NCBI RefSeq assembly: GCF_026745355.1
Contig: NC_079210.1
Span: 15,140,422-15,204,421 of the forward strand
Direction: 5' to 3'
From: Beta vulgaris subsp. vulgaris
Lineage: Eukaryota > Streptophyta > Magnoliopsida > Caryophyllales > Amaranthaceae
Length of the DNA stretch: 64,000 bases
The notes under the pieces are model-generated. The model saw nothing but the letters and a program-made list of their open reading frames with translations. It did not search any database and was not told the DNA's origin. Positions 46,708 to 56,165 of the stretch are shown here, piece after piece (position 1 is the first letter of the stretch; each line of letters begins with the position of its first letter). The position numbers and the translations under genes are program-made.

Positions 46708-46721
46708 ACTAATACAATATC

Positions 46722-47068
46722 GTAAATCCGCCCCTAATCACATAAACCTTGGGTATGTGTAGCGTTGCTCGTTGAACCTCTCTTAAATGTGGGAGCTCTT
46801 GTTTTAAAGCGCGGTCCAGTCCGGTCCAAATTTTGTTTACTGATGACATCTTTTGTTTACTGATGACATCTTTTGTTTACTGATGACAATTTGTTGTTTA
46901 CTTGACCCGGCCTGATCAATGAGCAAATTTTTAAGCGCGATCCAGTCCGGTCCAAACCTGGCCGGGCCCGCCCCATGATGACCTCTATAAACCTTCGCCT
47001 TTCTCGTTAAACGTCTCTCAAATGTGGGGACTCTCTTGTTTCATCTTCCCAAAACTTTGAGCACAAAA
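46722..47068 (+). promoter_or_regulatory. Upstream region of the plant gene, with a duplicated segment
   Basis: Between the LINE target duplication and the start codon lie two copies of an ATAAACCTT...CTCGTT(G/A)AAC...AAATGTGGG segment (46743-46805 and 46986-47045). There are also two copies of AAGCGCG(G/A)TCCAGTCCGGTCC (from about 46808 and 46933). Between the latter, three tandem copies of TTTTGTTTACTGATGACAT match the LINE RT FTDD coding segment near 46595. GC-rich GGCCGGGCCCGCCCC (near 46965) resembles hAT-type subterminal sequence. No clear TATA box close to the start is seen. Confidence 0.5.
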
Positions 47069-50000
47069 ATGGCATCAGCACTTGTCAGAGGTGGGCGATC
47101 CAAGCCACACTTAGCTATAGTCCGTCACTCCTCTACCCTAACCACCACCACGAAAGCGTCGCACCACAAAGAGCACAGCCAAAACCAAGTATACCTAAAA
47201 CCAACGACATAATAGGGAGTTGGTCACCCCAAAAGACCCTAAAGAAGCCGAAGCAAAACTCGCTCTTCTCCGACGCGACTACGCCAAGCAAGTCAAGGAA
47301 CTCCGCAAGCAGTACATTCACGAGATGGAGCTCCAGAGGCAAGAGCAGTTGCGCAAAGACGAGGCCCGGAAAGTTGAGATTCTTCGACAAAGGGAAGAAC
47401 GCAACAAATCTAAGGCTGCTGCTGCTCAGGCTCGTGCCGCCGAGCGCAAGGCGTTTGAGGAGGAGTTCCGCCATACCCTGGTAATTCATTGTTCCTCCCT
47501 TCTTTTTTCAATTGCAACATAAGTATCTTTTTCACGGACTAACAATATATCACTTAAAATTAATATTTATCGGTTATTGATTACATTCAGACAGTCTAAC
47601 AATACATCACTTGATCATTAATATTGATTACATTTGAACGTATATACTGTCAAAGTTTATCAAGTTTGACAAGCAATAAAACAAAGAAATGAGAGAAGTA
47701 TGTTCTCTCACTTCCCTTGTTTATTTTGTATTCTGTGTATAGTTAGTCAACAAAATGAAAGGCTGTATTAACTTACTATTTAGATTGAAGGGATCACTTG
47801 AGAAGTAGAGCAAACAAAAAGCGACTGTCTAAGATGAATATGAGAGACCGTCCCATTTGAGATTTTTTATTCTACATTGTTTAGGTTATTGATTGGTAGG
47901 GGTTGCGTTCTTGAGGATATAGAAATGAACTCTATAGAATGGTAAATCTGTTGAATTTAATACCTTACATTAGGATTAGAAGGAAAACTACTAGTTTTAT
48001 TATCGATGGTTGTATGACACACCCCTCATCTCGATAGTCTACAGGCAATGCAACATTCATGTGTTTTATCATTCTTCGAATACGCATTGCAATGCAGCGA
48101 GTTGCTCTGTTTAATTGCCTTCTTAAGGTTTCATCTTGCAAGAACTTGCTGTTCCAGTTCTTGACCTTCAGTTTAAGCAGTTTAAGGATAATCCTAAGTG
48201 TGTTCTTTTTTTTTCCAAAAGTCTGAATCCAATTGGCCAGAATCAACCTTATGTTTCAATATTCTGTTTTTCAAGTGAATTGTTCAAGGTTTGAATTGCA
48301 GTAACTTAGGTCCGATGTTGGTGATTAGACCATAATTAGTTATAGTTCTATGACTCTTGTTACTCACACCCACATGGCAAGCCCATAATTATTCAATGCA
48401 ACTTGTGAAAGGACTGTTATTTTGTCAAATTAACTGAATGTAGTATTGTGTTTTGGAGTTTTCAACCTGCAGCAGCTTTGCAGTTCTGATCCGTGACCTT
48501 CAGTTTGAGCTCCTAAGGATCATGCTGAGTAACCCTCTTTCTGTTTCTTTGCTTTTCGAAGAGACTGAATTCAGATAGCCAGAATCAACTGTGGGTTTGA
48601 TAATACCAAAATGGCTCAAGGGCATAGATAATAGATTAATATTGAATTGCAGTAACTTAGTCTAATAATGGTGATCATCCCAAAATCAAGGACAGTTGTA
48701 TACTTATATGACTCCCATTACTTTTAACCACATGGCCAACCAGCAACTTTTACCATTCCACTTCCTCCCTTTATAGAATGGGTTACACATTCAATACATA
48801 AAGATACTATCCGTCATCTGCTGCTGCTGCTTGTTCCTTTTGCTGTTGCAGTTCCCAGAACTTAGACTCCCTCTTATATGAAGGCTTAGCCTCTTAGGAC
48901 AATCTACCTTTGCTGCTGCCAATAAGAGTTACTGTTGCTGGTAAGTAGTAACCTTCTGTTATCTTCGTCGTTGGTGCTCTTCATTTGCTTTTGCCTCTTA
49001 ATAACTTCAAAAAATAATCTCAAGGTAAAAGCTAGATAATTATTTTAATATAACTCTATTTCGAATATTTTGAAATTCTTTTAAGAAGTTGCACCTTTTT
49101 GTGCTTTAGGTTCATGTTCCTTTTCGATGTCCTTAAATTCCACTTGTAAGGTGACAAATACAATAGACTGTAAAAAGAGCTCAAGTGTGTGAGTGGGAAC
49201 ATGTCATTGATCATTTTCTTTTTCTTTTAGATGATGAGTGACTTATTGTTGCAGTTCACCTTATTGAGTGAATAGTGGCCTTTTCCCATCGATTGTTTTG
49301 TTTATGTATCTCTTGCTCTTAGAATTCGTTACAAGCAGCACTTTCTTTTTCATGACAAGCAAGTGAGTTCGTAATATCAATCATAATTTCAATCTTCGTA
49401 TGTCACACTTTGAGGCAGAGGTCTGCTGGATCACTTTTCTATTAGCTAGTGATTTCAAACACATATACAATACTGTTTTACCAACTTTATGTTTGCTGAG
49501 CCTGTGAACGTCAGCTGTAAAACATGAAGGGACTGTTTTCTATACATGTCGACCTGCAGGTGTAGCAAAGTTCCAAATGAAAATAGTTGAGGCTAAACTA
49601 CATAGCACCACATGATCTCCATGATAGATGGAGGTGCTAAGCGACCTGAGAGTTTCTTAATAGCAGAACTTTTTTGTGGCAATACAATATATACGAGTCA
49701 GCACACAAAACATATCCTCTTTAATATAGTATTGCTGCATTATATTTGCACATCTTGATAACTTACATGGGTGAAGTTAGCTGCATTTCCCCTTACTTTG
49801 TTTTTGTATTCACAACCTTTGGACCTCACTTTCTGGGAAAAATCTTCCAAGAATGTAAAGTACAATAAGTTGTCGTGTAAAGCTTCATTTGAAGAATTTA
49901 CCTAATATTTGGGAAGCTCATAGGAGAAGTGTGTTGGGTACTTGGGTGCAGCATTCAAGGTTCTTTTCTGTTAGTAGTGAGTTTATGGACCAATAATTCA

Positions 50001-53000
50001 TGAGAGAAATAATTTCATCCCAACTGGAATGCTTATTTGATGTTTAAATTGGAAACATAATATCAAAATAGGAAATAATGGATTGTGATAATCCCAATTA
50101 TGGTCATTCCGCTTTAATAATCCTAATTACAGGTTATTTTAATATAATCTCAACTATGCTAAGTGTCTTCCCAAAATGCTCCAGCGTGACTTGTAACTCA
50201 TTCAGCGAGTAGCTTTTTTTTTGTTCCTTTTATGTCTCTCACCTTCATCTTTTTTACACATAAGCCAGCCACCACCTCTACCCCGTCCAAGCACCACCCC
50301 TCTTAGAACCTGTAAGCCACTGCTGAGTCATTACTTTCCGCCACCTAATTGTACACCTAGACGACCTACCTACTTACCCACCATGACACTCCTAGCCACC
50401 TTATTTTTCACTCCCCACCACCCAAACAAGCCTATCCTTAACCCAGACTTGGTGAGACAATGTCTGCCTCCATTTCCCTTCGTCTCCTTCCATATCCCCA
50501 ACAAAACTCAGCCGCAACAATCTCTCTCCCCCCCCCCCCCCCCTCACTTCCTCCCTTCTTTATCCATTGTATAACTCATTGCCAACCAAGTTTCCTCACT
50601 GTAGCCTTCCCGTTTTTTCACCAGAATATTTAGAGCTAACCAGGTTCTCCCGTCACCATTCTTCATACCTTGCCTTACTGTCAATGAAAACGACATTGCC
50701 TTTTCTTGCCCCCACTTACCAGATGTGGAGAAAAGAGAGTGGGATTATATTGGAAATGAGAATCAGGTAGAGAGATAAGCCGACCGGGGAATTGGTAGGG
50801 GAGTTGGAAGAAAAGAGTGTCGAAACCGAAAAGTAAAACAGAAAAGAAAGAGCTGATCAGAGCTGTCGCATAAATAACCTGAAACTGCTTTCTTTAGGTG
50901 AAGACAGCATTTTGGGAAAACACCTAATATAGCTGGGCTTATTGGGATCATTTTTTCCAATTAAATAAAGGTGGTTCTGTGATGTGAAAACCATTTAGAG
51001 GATTATCACCTTGGCTTTCCGCGAAGAAAGGCCTTCTTTTATTTTAAAAAAATAAACTTCATGTTTTAAGATAACAACTTAACATGTGCTGTAGGCGATT
51101 ATGGTTTCAGCTGTTAACATCTATGTATAATGCCATTCCACATTTGAATCTTATAGAGTTTTTAGATTGAGAAATATAATGATTCTCTCTCTCTCTCTCC
51201 ATCTCTTTCTCTCGTTTTTTCACTATTTTTTTTCTCTTGTTGTATTCTATTTCATCACTTCTCCTCATGGCTCTCATATGTCTAAGTTGATGAAAAATTA
51301 TAAACTATCCTCAGTCAACTTAATAATGGAGAGGGATCTTAAAGATAGTAAAGAAGCAACAAAGAGGAAGATGGTGGTCCGATGCATTTGATGAACATGG
51401 TTTGATGGAGGGGTAAGATCTTTGTTGCCAGAGTAGCGGATGGCAGAACCACCAGAACCATGGTCAAATTTGCACTTGGTAATAGGTGGGTGAGGTGGCA
51501 GTTGATGGCAATGAGCTCGGTACATCTGATTTCTGATTTCCATTGGTGGTCTTGGGAGGACTTGAGTTTGCTCTTAAAGGTCAAAATAGGTGTTCTTAGA
51601 AGTTATAACATCCTTGAATATGGGCTTTGAACATGGAGAACCGTGTAAAGGGACGCATCAAGCGTGAGGAACTTTTGCTGACAGTGATATTGTTTATGCT
51701 TGAAATGACAGAATTCTTGCACTACTTGATCATAGGTCTGAGTGTTCAAATCAATAGGTGAATGAGTGATATTTTGAAAAGGAAATTCACAATATGCTTG
51801 GGTTTGTCCACTATAAAAAGACATGTTGATTAAATTTGGCAAGTACGTTAACCCTTGATTTAATTAGTGAGATATTGGCTAATTGTTCCATACAAAGACA
51901 ACAATCCCAAGCAATTCTTCAGTATATAAATCACAAGTTTGAAGTTGTAAAAGTCATTCCAATAACGGTTAACTATAGATTTTTGTTTGTGGTTCCACAG
52001 CCTGAAATTACAATGAACAAAGGCTGCTGCCTGCAAGTAGGAGCATGGTTAGCAAGCAGTACTTTTAGTGGTTTTCAATGGGGTTGACAATGTCATTTAC
52101 TCCTTTAACTACTTAGTTGCTAATAGCTAGTGCGACCTTTTACAACAATAAAGTTTTTCGAACAAATGTTTGTCCAACCAGCTAGTAAAATCAACTAAGA
52201 TCAGCTAATAATATCTGTCTGCACAATAAGGCATTTGCGAAATGAAAGTTATCATACACTCTTATATGTAAGTGGTCATGCATTCTCCGTACATGTTAAC
52301 TTGGACAATATCTCAAGAATATTAGGATCTTTCTTGTAAATAAACTCCAATATCCCTACATAGGTTTTCATGGACCGAGGAGTACTCAAATAGGAATACC
52401 TATCCACTCCCCATTCTTAAAAGATGCAATGTTTGGCTTTTTATTATGTCCGGTGCCATCTGTGAATGTTAATGTCTTTAATCACGTATTACTGAGTCAA
52501 AATTGATATTTGGCAGTAACGTACTCCCTTTATATTCTTTTATTTTACAAACTTTTGGGCAAGGGTAGTACTAGGATGCCATCTTTGACTGTTAATGTCT
52601 TTAACAACAATCATGATATAAAAGTAGTGACAAATCATATAGAGAGCGCTCTCTGCTCTGCAGATGTCTTAAGAACTTTATGATTATACAAATGGTCTCA
52701 TTTTTGGATAATCTGATTAGCATTGCAATCTGAGACAACAGTTATACTTTCAACAGTAGATATGTGTCTATTAGGCCTGGTATGTCACTTAAACAAAGGC
52801 ATTGGTAATGGAACTGAAAGGTTAGATGCAGATATAAAATTCTAGTTAGTGATGTAGAGATTAGATTTACTTGAAATCTCTCCTCGAAATGGTTGTTAAC
52901 TGTGTTACATATATATAATTAACACTTGCAATTGTGCAGATGAAAGAAAGAGCACAGAAGCTTGATTATTGGAGAATGAGACAAAAAGCAATAGAGGAAA

Positions 53001-53080
53001 GAAAGAAGAGCAAAACAGAGCTCATCCGTCAGCAAAGTTCCATGTGGATTGAGGAGGAGAAGTTAAACCTCGAGATATGA
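47069..53080 (+). CDS. Plant gene, two exons: short charged coiled-coil protein, probably organelle-targeted
   Basis: Coding exon 1 is 47069-47480 and coding exon 2 is 52940-53080, joined in phase 0 (CTG / ATG AAA GAA). The protein starts MASALVRGGRSKPHLAIVRH, arginine-rich without acidic residues, like a mitochondrial presequence. A conserved block VTPKDPKEAEAKLALLRRDY follows, then a long charged helix rich in K, E, R and A. Exon 2 adds KERAQKLDYWRMRQKAIEER and QQSSMWIEE. I recognise it as a conserved plant protein of unsettled function. Exon 1 is 412 bases and reads in three frames; adding one A near 47202 and one G near 47222 would give 138 codons, so it is either sequence error or a recent lesion. 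Confidence 0.75.
48130..48735. repeat. Imperfect direct duplication in the intron
   Basis: The two halves (about 48130-48395 and 48478-48735, offset near 345) share GACCTTCAGTTT, GCCAGAATCAAC, TTGAATTGCAGTAACTTAG and CCACATGGC, in the same order with many differences between. This is an old tandem duplication. Confidence 0.65.
50085..51009. mobile_element. Long-inverted-repeat DNA element (MULE/MITE-like) in the intron
   Basis: The left end GTGATAATCC (50085-50094) and right end GGATTATCAC (51000-51009) are exact inverted copies. A second inverted match, CCCAAAATGCT (50170-50180 versus 50906-50916), lies at nearly the same distance (85 and 93 bases) from each end, so the arms are about 100 bp. 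The interior has a 16-C run at 50528-50543. I could not find a flanking duplication, so the class is uncertain. Confidence 0.5.
51298..51842 (-). other. Unidentified coding-like stretch, minus strand, inside the intron
   Basis: Two frames of about 80 codons abut on the minus strand. One contains FYSGQTQAYCEFPFQNITHS and FCHFKHKQYHCQQKFLTLDA. The other is proline-, histidine- and lysine-rich (HCHQLPPHPPITKCKFDHGS). I do not recognise either. It may be a captured gene fragment or chance open frames. Confidence 0.25.
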
Positions 53081-53557
53081 TACATACACAAGGTTTATGT
53101 GGGGACTATATCCACAAGTGTTCTTATTGGCTAATTATAGTGAGGTCCAAAATTCACTATTTTCAAATTTTCATTTGAATTTCAAATCATAAATTTGAAA
53201 TTTTTTGAATTTGAAGTTCAAATTTTATGAGGATCCCAAAAACGATTCAATTTAACAATGTCTAATGCATTTTTTTTCTCTCTATTTATTCTCACCTTAG
53301 ATTTTCTCATCGCACATTTTTCTCTCACCTTTCATCTTTTTGAGTATGCAGTTTAAAGATTAACAGTGGTTTGTTTTCGTATTTTGCAGTAAGGAACCAA
53401 GGGGTGGTTTTGAGATTATACCTCTAGCTTAACCGTGGTATTAAGGATAAAGATTCACACAAAAATCCATCTAAACAAATGATAGGAATTTGCTAACAAC
53501 TTATTTTTCTCTTCCTTTCCCTTTTGAGCCGCTATAACATTCTTGTGAAAAATTTAA
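53081..53557. other. 3' flank of the plant gene
   Basis: AT-rich sequence with many AATTTGAA/TTCAAATT words near 53160-53230, presumably holding the 3' UTR. No other feature is supported. The last nine bases are the left target duplication of the next element. Confidence 0.4.
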
Positions 53558-54517
53558 GGAAAAACTAATACAAACAGTTCGAACTATGGTCGGTCTTCCA
53601 AAAATAGACCCAACTTTGGATAATCCATGAACGGTCCCACCTATGCACCTGATCTTCCAAAAATGAACTATGGTGGGGGTGAGGGTTTGGGTTTCGGCGG
53701 GGGTGGGGGGTTCGGGGGTGGGGTATCCGCATTCGGGGTGGGGGCTTCGGGGTGGGGGCTTCAATGGTGGGCGAATTACGGGTGGGGGGCCGATTTCGGG
53801 GTGGGTGGGTGCGGGGAAGGGGGTTTCGAGGATAGGTAGCGTCAGGGATGGGTGGGGGGTTGGTTGGGGGGTTGGTTGGGGGGTGGTTTGGGTGGTTGGT
53901 CAGGGGAGAGGGGGCGGCTGGGCAGATTGGGGGGCGGTTGGGCAGGGGGGCTGGACTGAGCAATTTTTTTGTATTTTTTTGGTATTTTTTGATAACTAAT
54001 CATAATTAGCAAACTAATTATATAATTAACAGCAAATTATATTAATAATGAAGGTTAGTGTGTTAATTATTTTTTAACTAACGTCTAAATAATTAGATTT
54101 TACGGGTCATTTTAACTCCCTTAGGGATCAGATTTGAGGTCGGAATTTGCAAAAAAGATCCGATTTGCGTGCACTGATTTACGTGTCATAAAAATAGCCC
54201 TCTCAACGTTTAACGGGTCATTTCAACCCTTAAAGGATCAGATTCGAGGTCGAAATTTGCAAAAAAATGATCCAATTAGCTTCGATTTACGTTCCCGACC
54301 GGATTAGTCAAAGATAAAAAATAAAAATAAAAAACAAATTAAATAATAAATTACATGCAAAGCACGTTACCAAAATTACCTACAATAACAGGTCATTCGA
54401 TAACCGGGTCCATTTTGGAAGATCAGGTACAAAGTTGGGATCGTTCATGGATTATGCAAAGCTGGGACTGTTTTTGGTAGACCGGCCATAGTTTGGACTG
54501 TTCGTATTAATTTTTCC
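53558..54517. mobile_element. Mutator-like MITE with long inverted ends and G-rich interior
   Basis: The inverted ends are about 105 bp: GGAAAAACTAATACAAACAG at the left, and the right end reverse-complemented reads GGAAAAATTAATACGAACAG. They stay similar through CTGATCTTCCAAAA. The exact 9-bp duplication AAAATTTAA flanks it (53549-53557 and 54518-54526), which is the Mutator signature. Inside are a G-rich tract (about 53655-53955) and two tandem copies of a segment of about 110 bp starting CGGGTCATTT (54103 and 54214). No transposase is present. Confidence 0.9.
53655..53955 (+). repeat. G-rich tract with many G runs
   Basis: Repeated units such as GGGGTGGGGG, GGGTTTGGG and TTGGTTGGGGGG occur with G runs spaced by one to four bases. 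This is suited to G-quadruplex folding on the plus strand. Open frames here, rich in Gly or Pro, are by-products of composition. Confidence 0.75.
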
Positions 54518-54741
54518 AAAATTTAATTAATACTCGTCGGAAATCTTCCATCTGTCAGATATTTTCTATTCATCGAAAAAAATTTCTCACCTCTAAATTT
54601 TTTTATGGGATTCACTTATCAAGTAGAGTGTCATGTCTTTTTATTCATAATGAATATGTACTGGGTTTAGAATAACAAATCCCATCATTGTTGTGGCTTA
54701 TTTTACATGATAAAAGGCAATGTGGTCAATGCAAGGTAGTT

Positions 54742-55656
54742 TGTTATGTTGGGGAATAATTATCTCCATTTACATAGCAAAGTCAATTAGCACATGGTTC
54801 ACCAAAAAAAATGAGCACATGTGAAATATAATACTTGGTAAGCAACGTCAAAGAAGTTGAGAGTATCAAGGAGTAATTGGAGAAAAACAAGGAGCATAAT
54901 GTGGCCACTAGCAAGAAGATAGTAACTACCCACTATACCTCTATAAAAGAGGAGTGATATCCTTGAGTCTGGGGAGAACTCCACGGCAGGTTCCCACCAA
55001 GTGCAACACTATATTTCCATCCTCCACCATTATATATTATTTCATCAACTCATGAGAGGTATAAAACATATCTGTACTTCTCATTTCTTATGTCTCATTT
55101 CTACTATTAATAAAAAGCCTAAAGAAAATTACTATTCTTAATTCTCACCTTGTTCCTTCTAGCTACTGATTGTTAAATACAACTAAACCAAATATCCTTT
55201 ACTCCTTTACCATCTAGTAAATTCATCTAAACTCTCCACTAGGAAACCAAATTATTGTACTCTATTTACTTATAAACACCATCAAACCTACTGACCATGT
55301 GTATATGTATTATCAATGACATTCGGATTATGCCGCAACATCATCACTTGTCTACTTGGGGGAATAATCTCTCACTCTTTTCCCTTAGTATATTTATATT
55401 TACCTATGTTATGCTTTTATCTTATTAGTTATCAAATATGCAATGTATTTGTAATTAACGGCTTTATGCCCATACCATAGTGGATTGGTGGACTCATAGC
55501 CAGACGCGGTTTTTACCCTTTTTCATGGGTTTTCTGCGTCACCATCTTTTGTGTCTGTTCTCTTTTTATTTCTTCCCGGCCTTTATTTTCTCGTTGTAGT
55601 CTAGTTATCGATGTCCCAACCGAAAATTGTCACTTAGGCGATTTTTGACATAAACA
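54742..55656 (+). repeat. LTR of a further gypsy-type element (E)
   Basis: It starts TGTTATGTTGGGGAA and ends TTTTTGACATAAACA. CTATAAAAGAGG (near 54940) is a TATA box. It is followed after three bases by a primer-site-like sequence. The start is chosen by the TG...CA ends and is the less certain border. I do not see a second copy of this LTR in the window. Confidence 0.65.
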
Positions 55657-55659
55657 ATT

Positions 55660-55678
55660 TGGCGTCCACCGTGGGGCC
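55660..55678 (+). other. Primer-binding site of element E
   Basis: TGGCGTCCACCGTGGGGCC resembles the TGGCGCCCACCGTGGGG site used by plant Tat-type and related gypsy elements. Confidence 0.65.
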
Positions 55679-55916
55679 GATAACTAGATCCTATCCCAAT
55701 ACACATTTCCGCAAAAATCATTCTTGAAAACAAATTCAGTCACTCATTATATAACATATCCGGAACGCCGAGGCCGGAAAAATAATTTGTCACCTTCTTT
55801 TCGTTGCGACAATGTGCTTGACAATGTCAAAATATGTTTTGATGGAAAGCATTGATTGACGTGGGAAAGTTCAGCAATATCAACAACAAAGTTGCATCAA
55901 ATAGTAATTGAAAACT

Positions 55917-56165
55917 GGCGTCATAATGCATATCGGCGTCAGAGTAAGTGCAGGCGTCAAAAAGCATGTCGGCGTCAGAGTAAGAGCATGCGTCAAAGTA
56001 AGAGCAGGCGTCAGAGTAAGAGGAGGCGTCAGAAAGCATATCAACGTCCAAACGAGAGGTAGCGTCAAAAAGCATATCGACGTCAAATTCGGAGTTGGCG
56101 TCAAGAAGCATATCGACGTCAAATTCGGAGTCGGCGTCAGGAAACATATCAATGTCAATGTACAA
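55917..56165. repeat. 18-bp minisatellite with CGTCA in most units
   Basis: About 13 units have an 18-base period, such as GGCGTCAGAGTAAGAGCA and GCGTCAAAAAGCATATCG, and I count twelve CGTCA (reverse TGACG). Because the period is a multiple of three, long frames are open on both strands; on the minus strand they encode repeats like SEFDVDMLLDA. Confidence 0.85.

Larger units (their letters stand above)
47481..52939 (+). other. Intron of the plant gene (about 5.5 kb)
   Basis: It starts GTAATTC and ends AATTGTGCAG. It contains an old imperfect duplication (48130-48395 and 48478-48735), a long-inverted-repeat element (50085-51009), a CT microsatellite (about 51184-51200) and an unidentified minus-strand coding-like stretch (51298-51842). 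The stretches 48760-50080 and 51850-52930 show nothing I can identify. Confidence 0.7.

Noticed and set aside
46829..46904. Three regular short repeats as a possible CRISPR-like array
   Set aside because: The copies are directly adjacent without unique spacers, derive from the LINE RT box, and the genome is a plant.
53501..53999. Pro-rich and Gly-rich reading frames on both strands
   Set aside because: They follow from the G-rich tract inside a Mutator-like MITE and have no domain.
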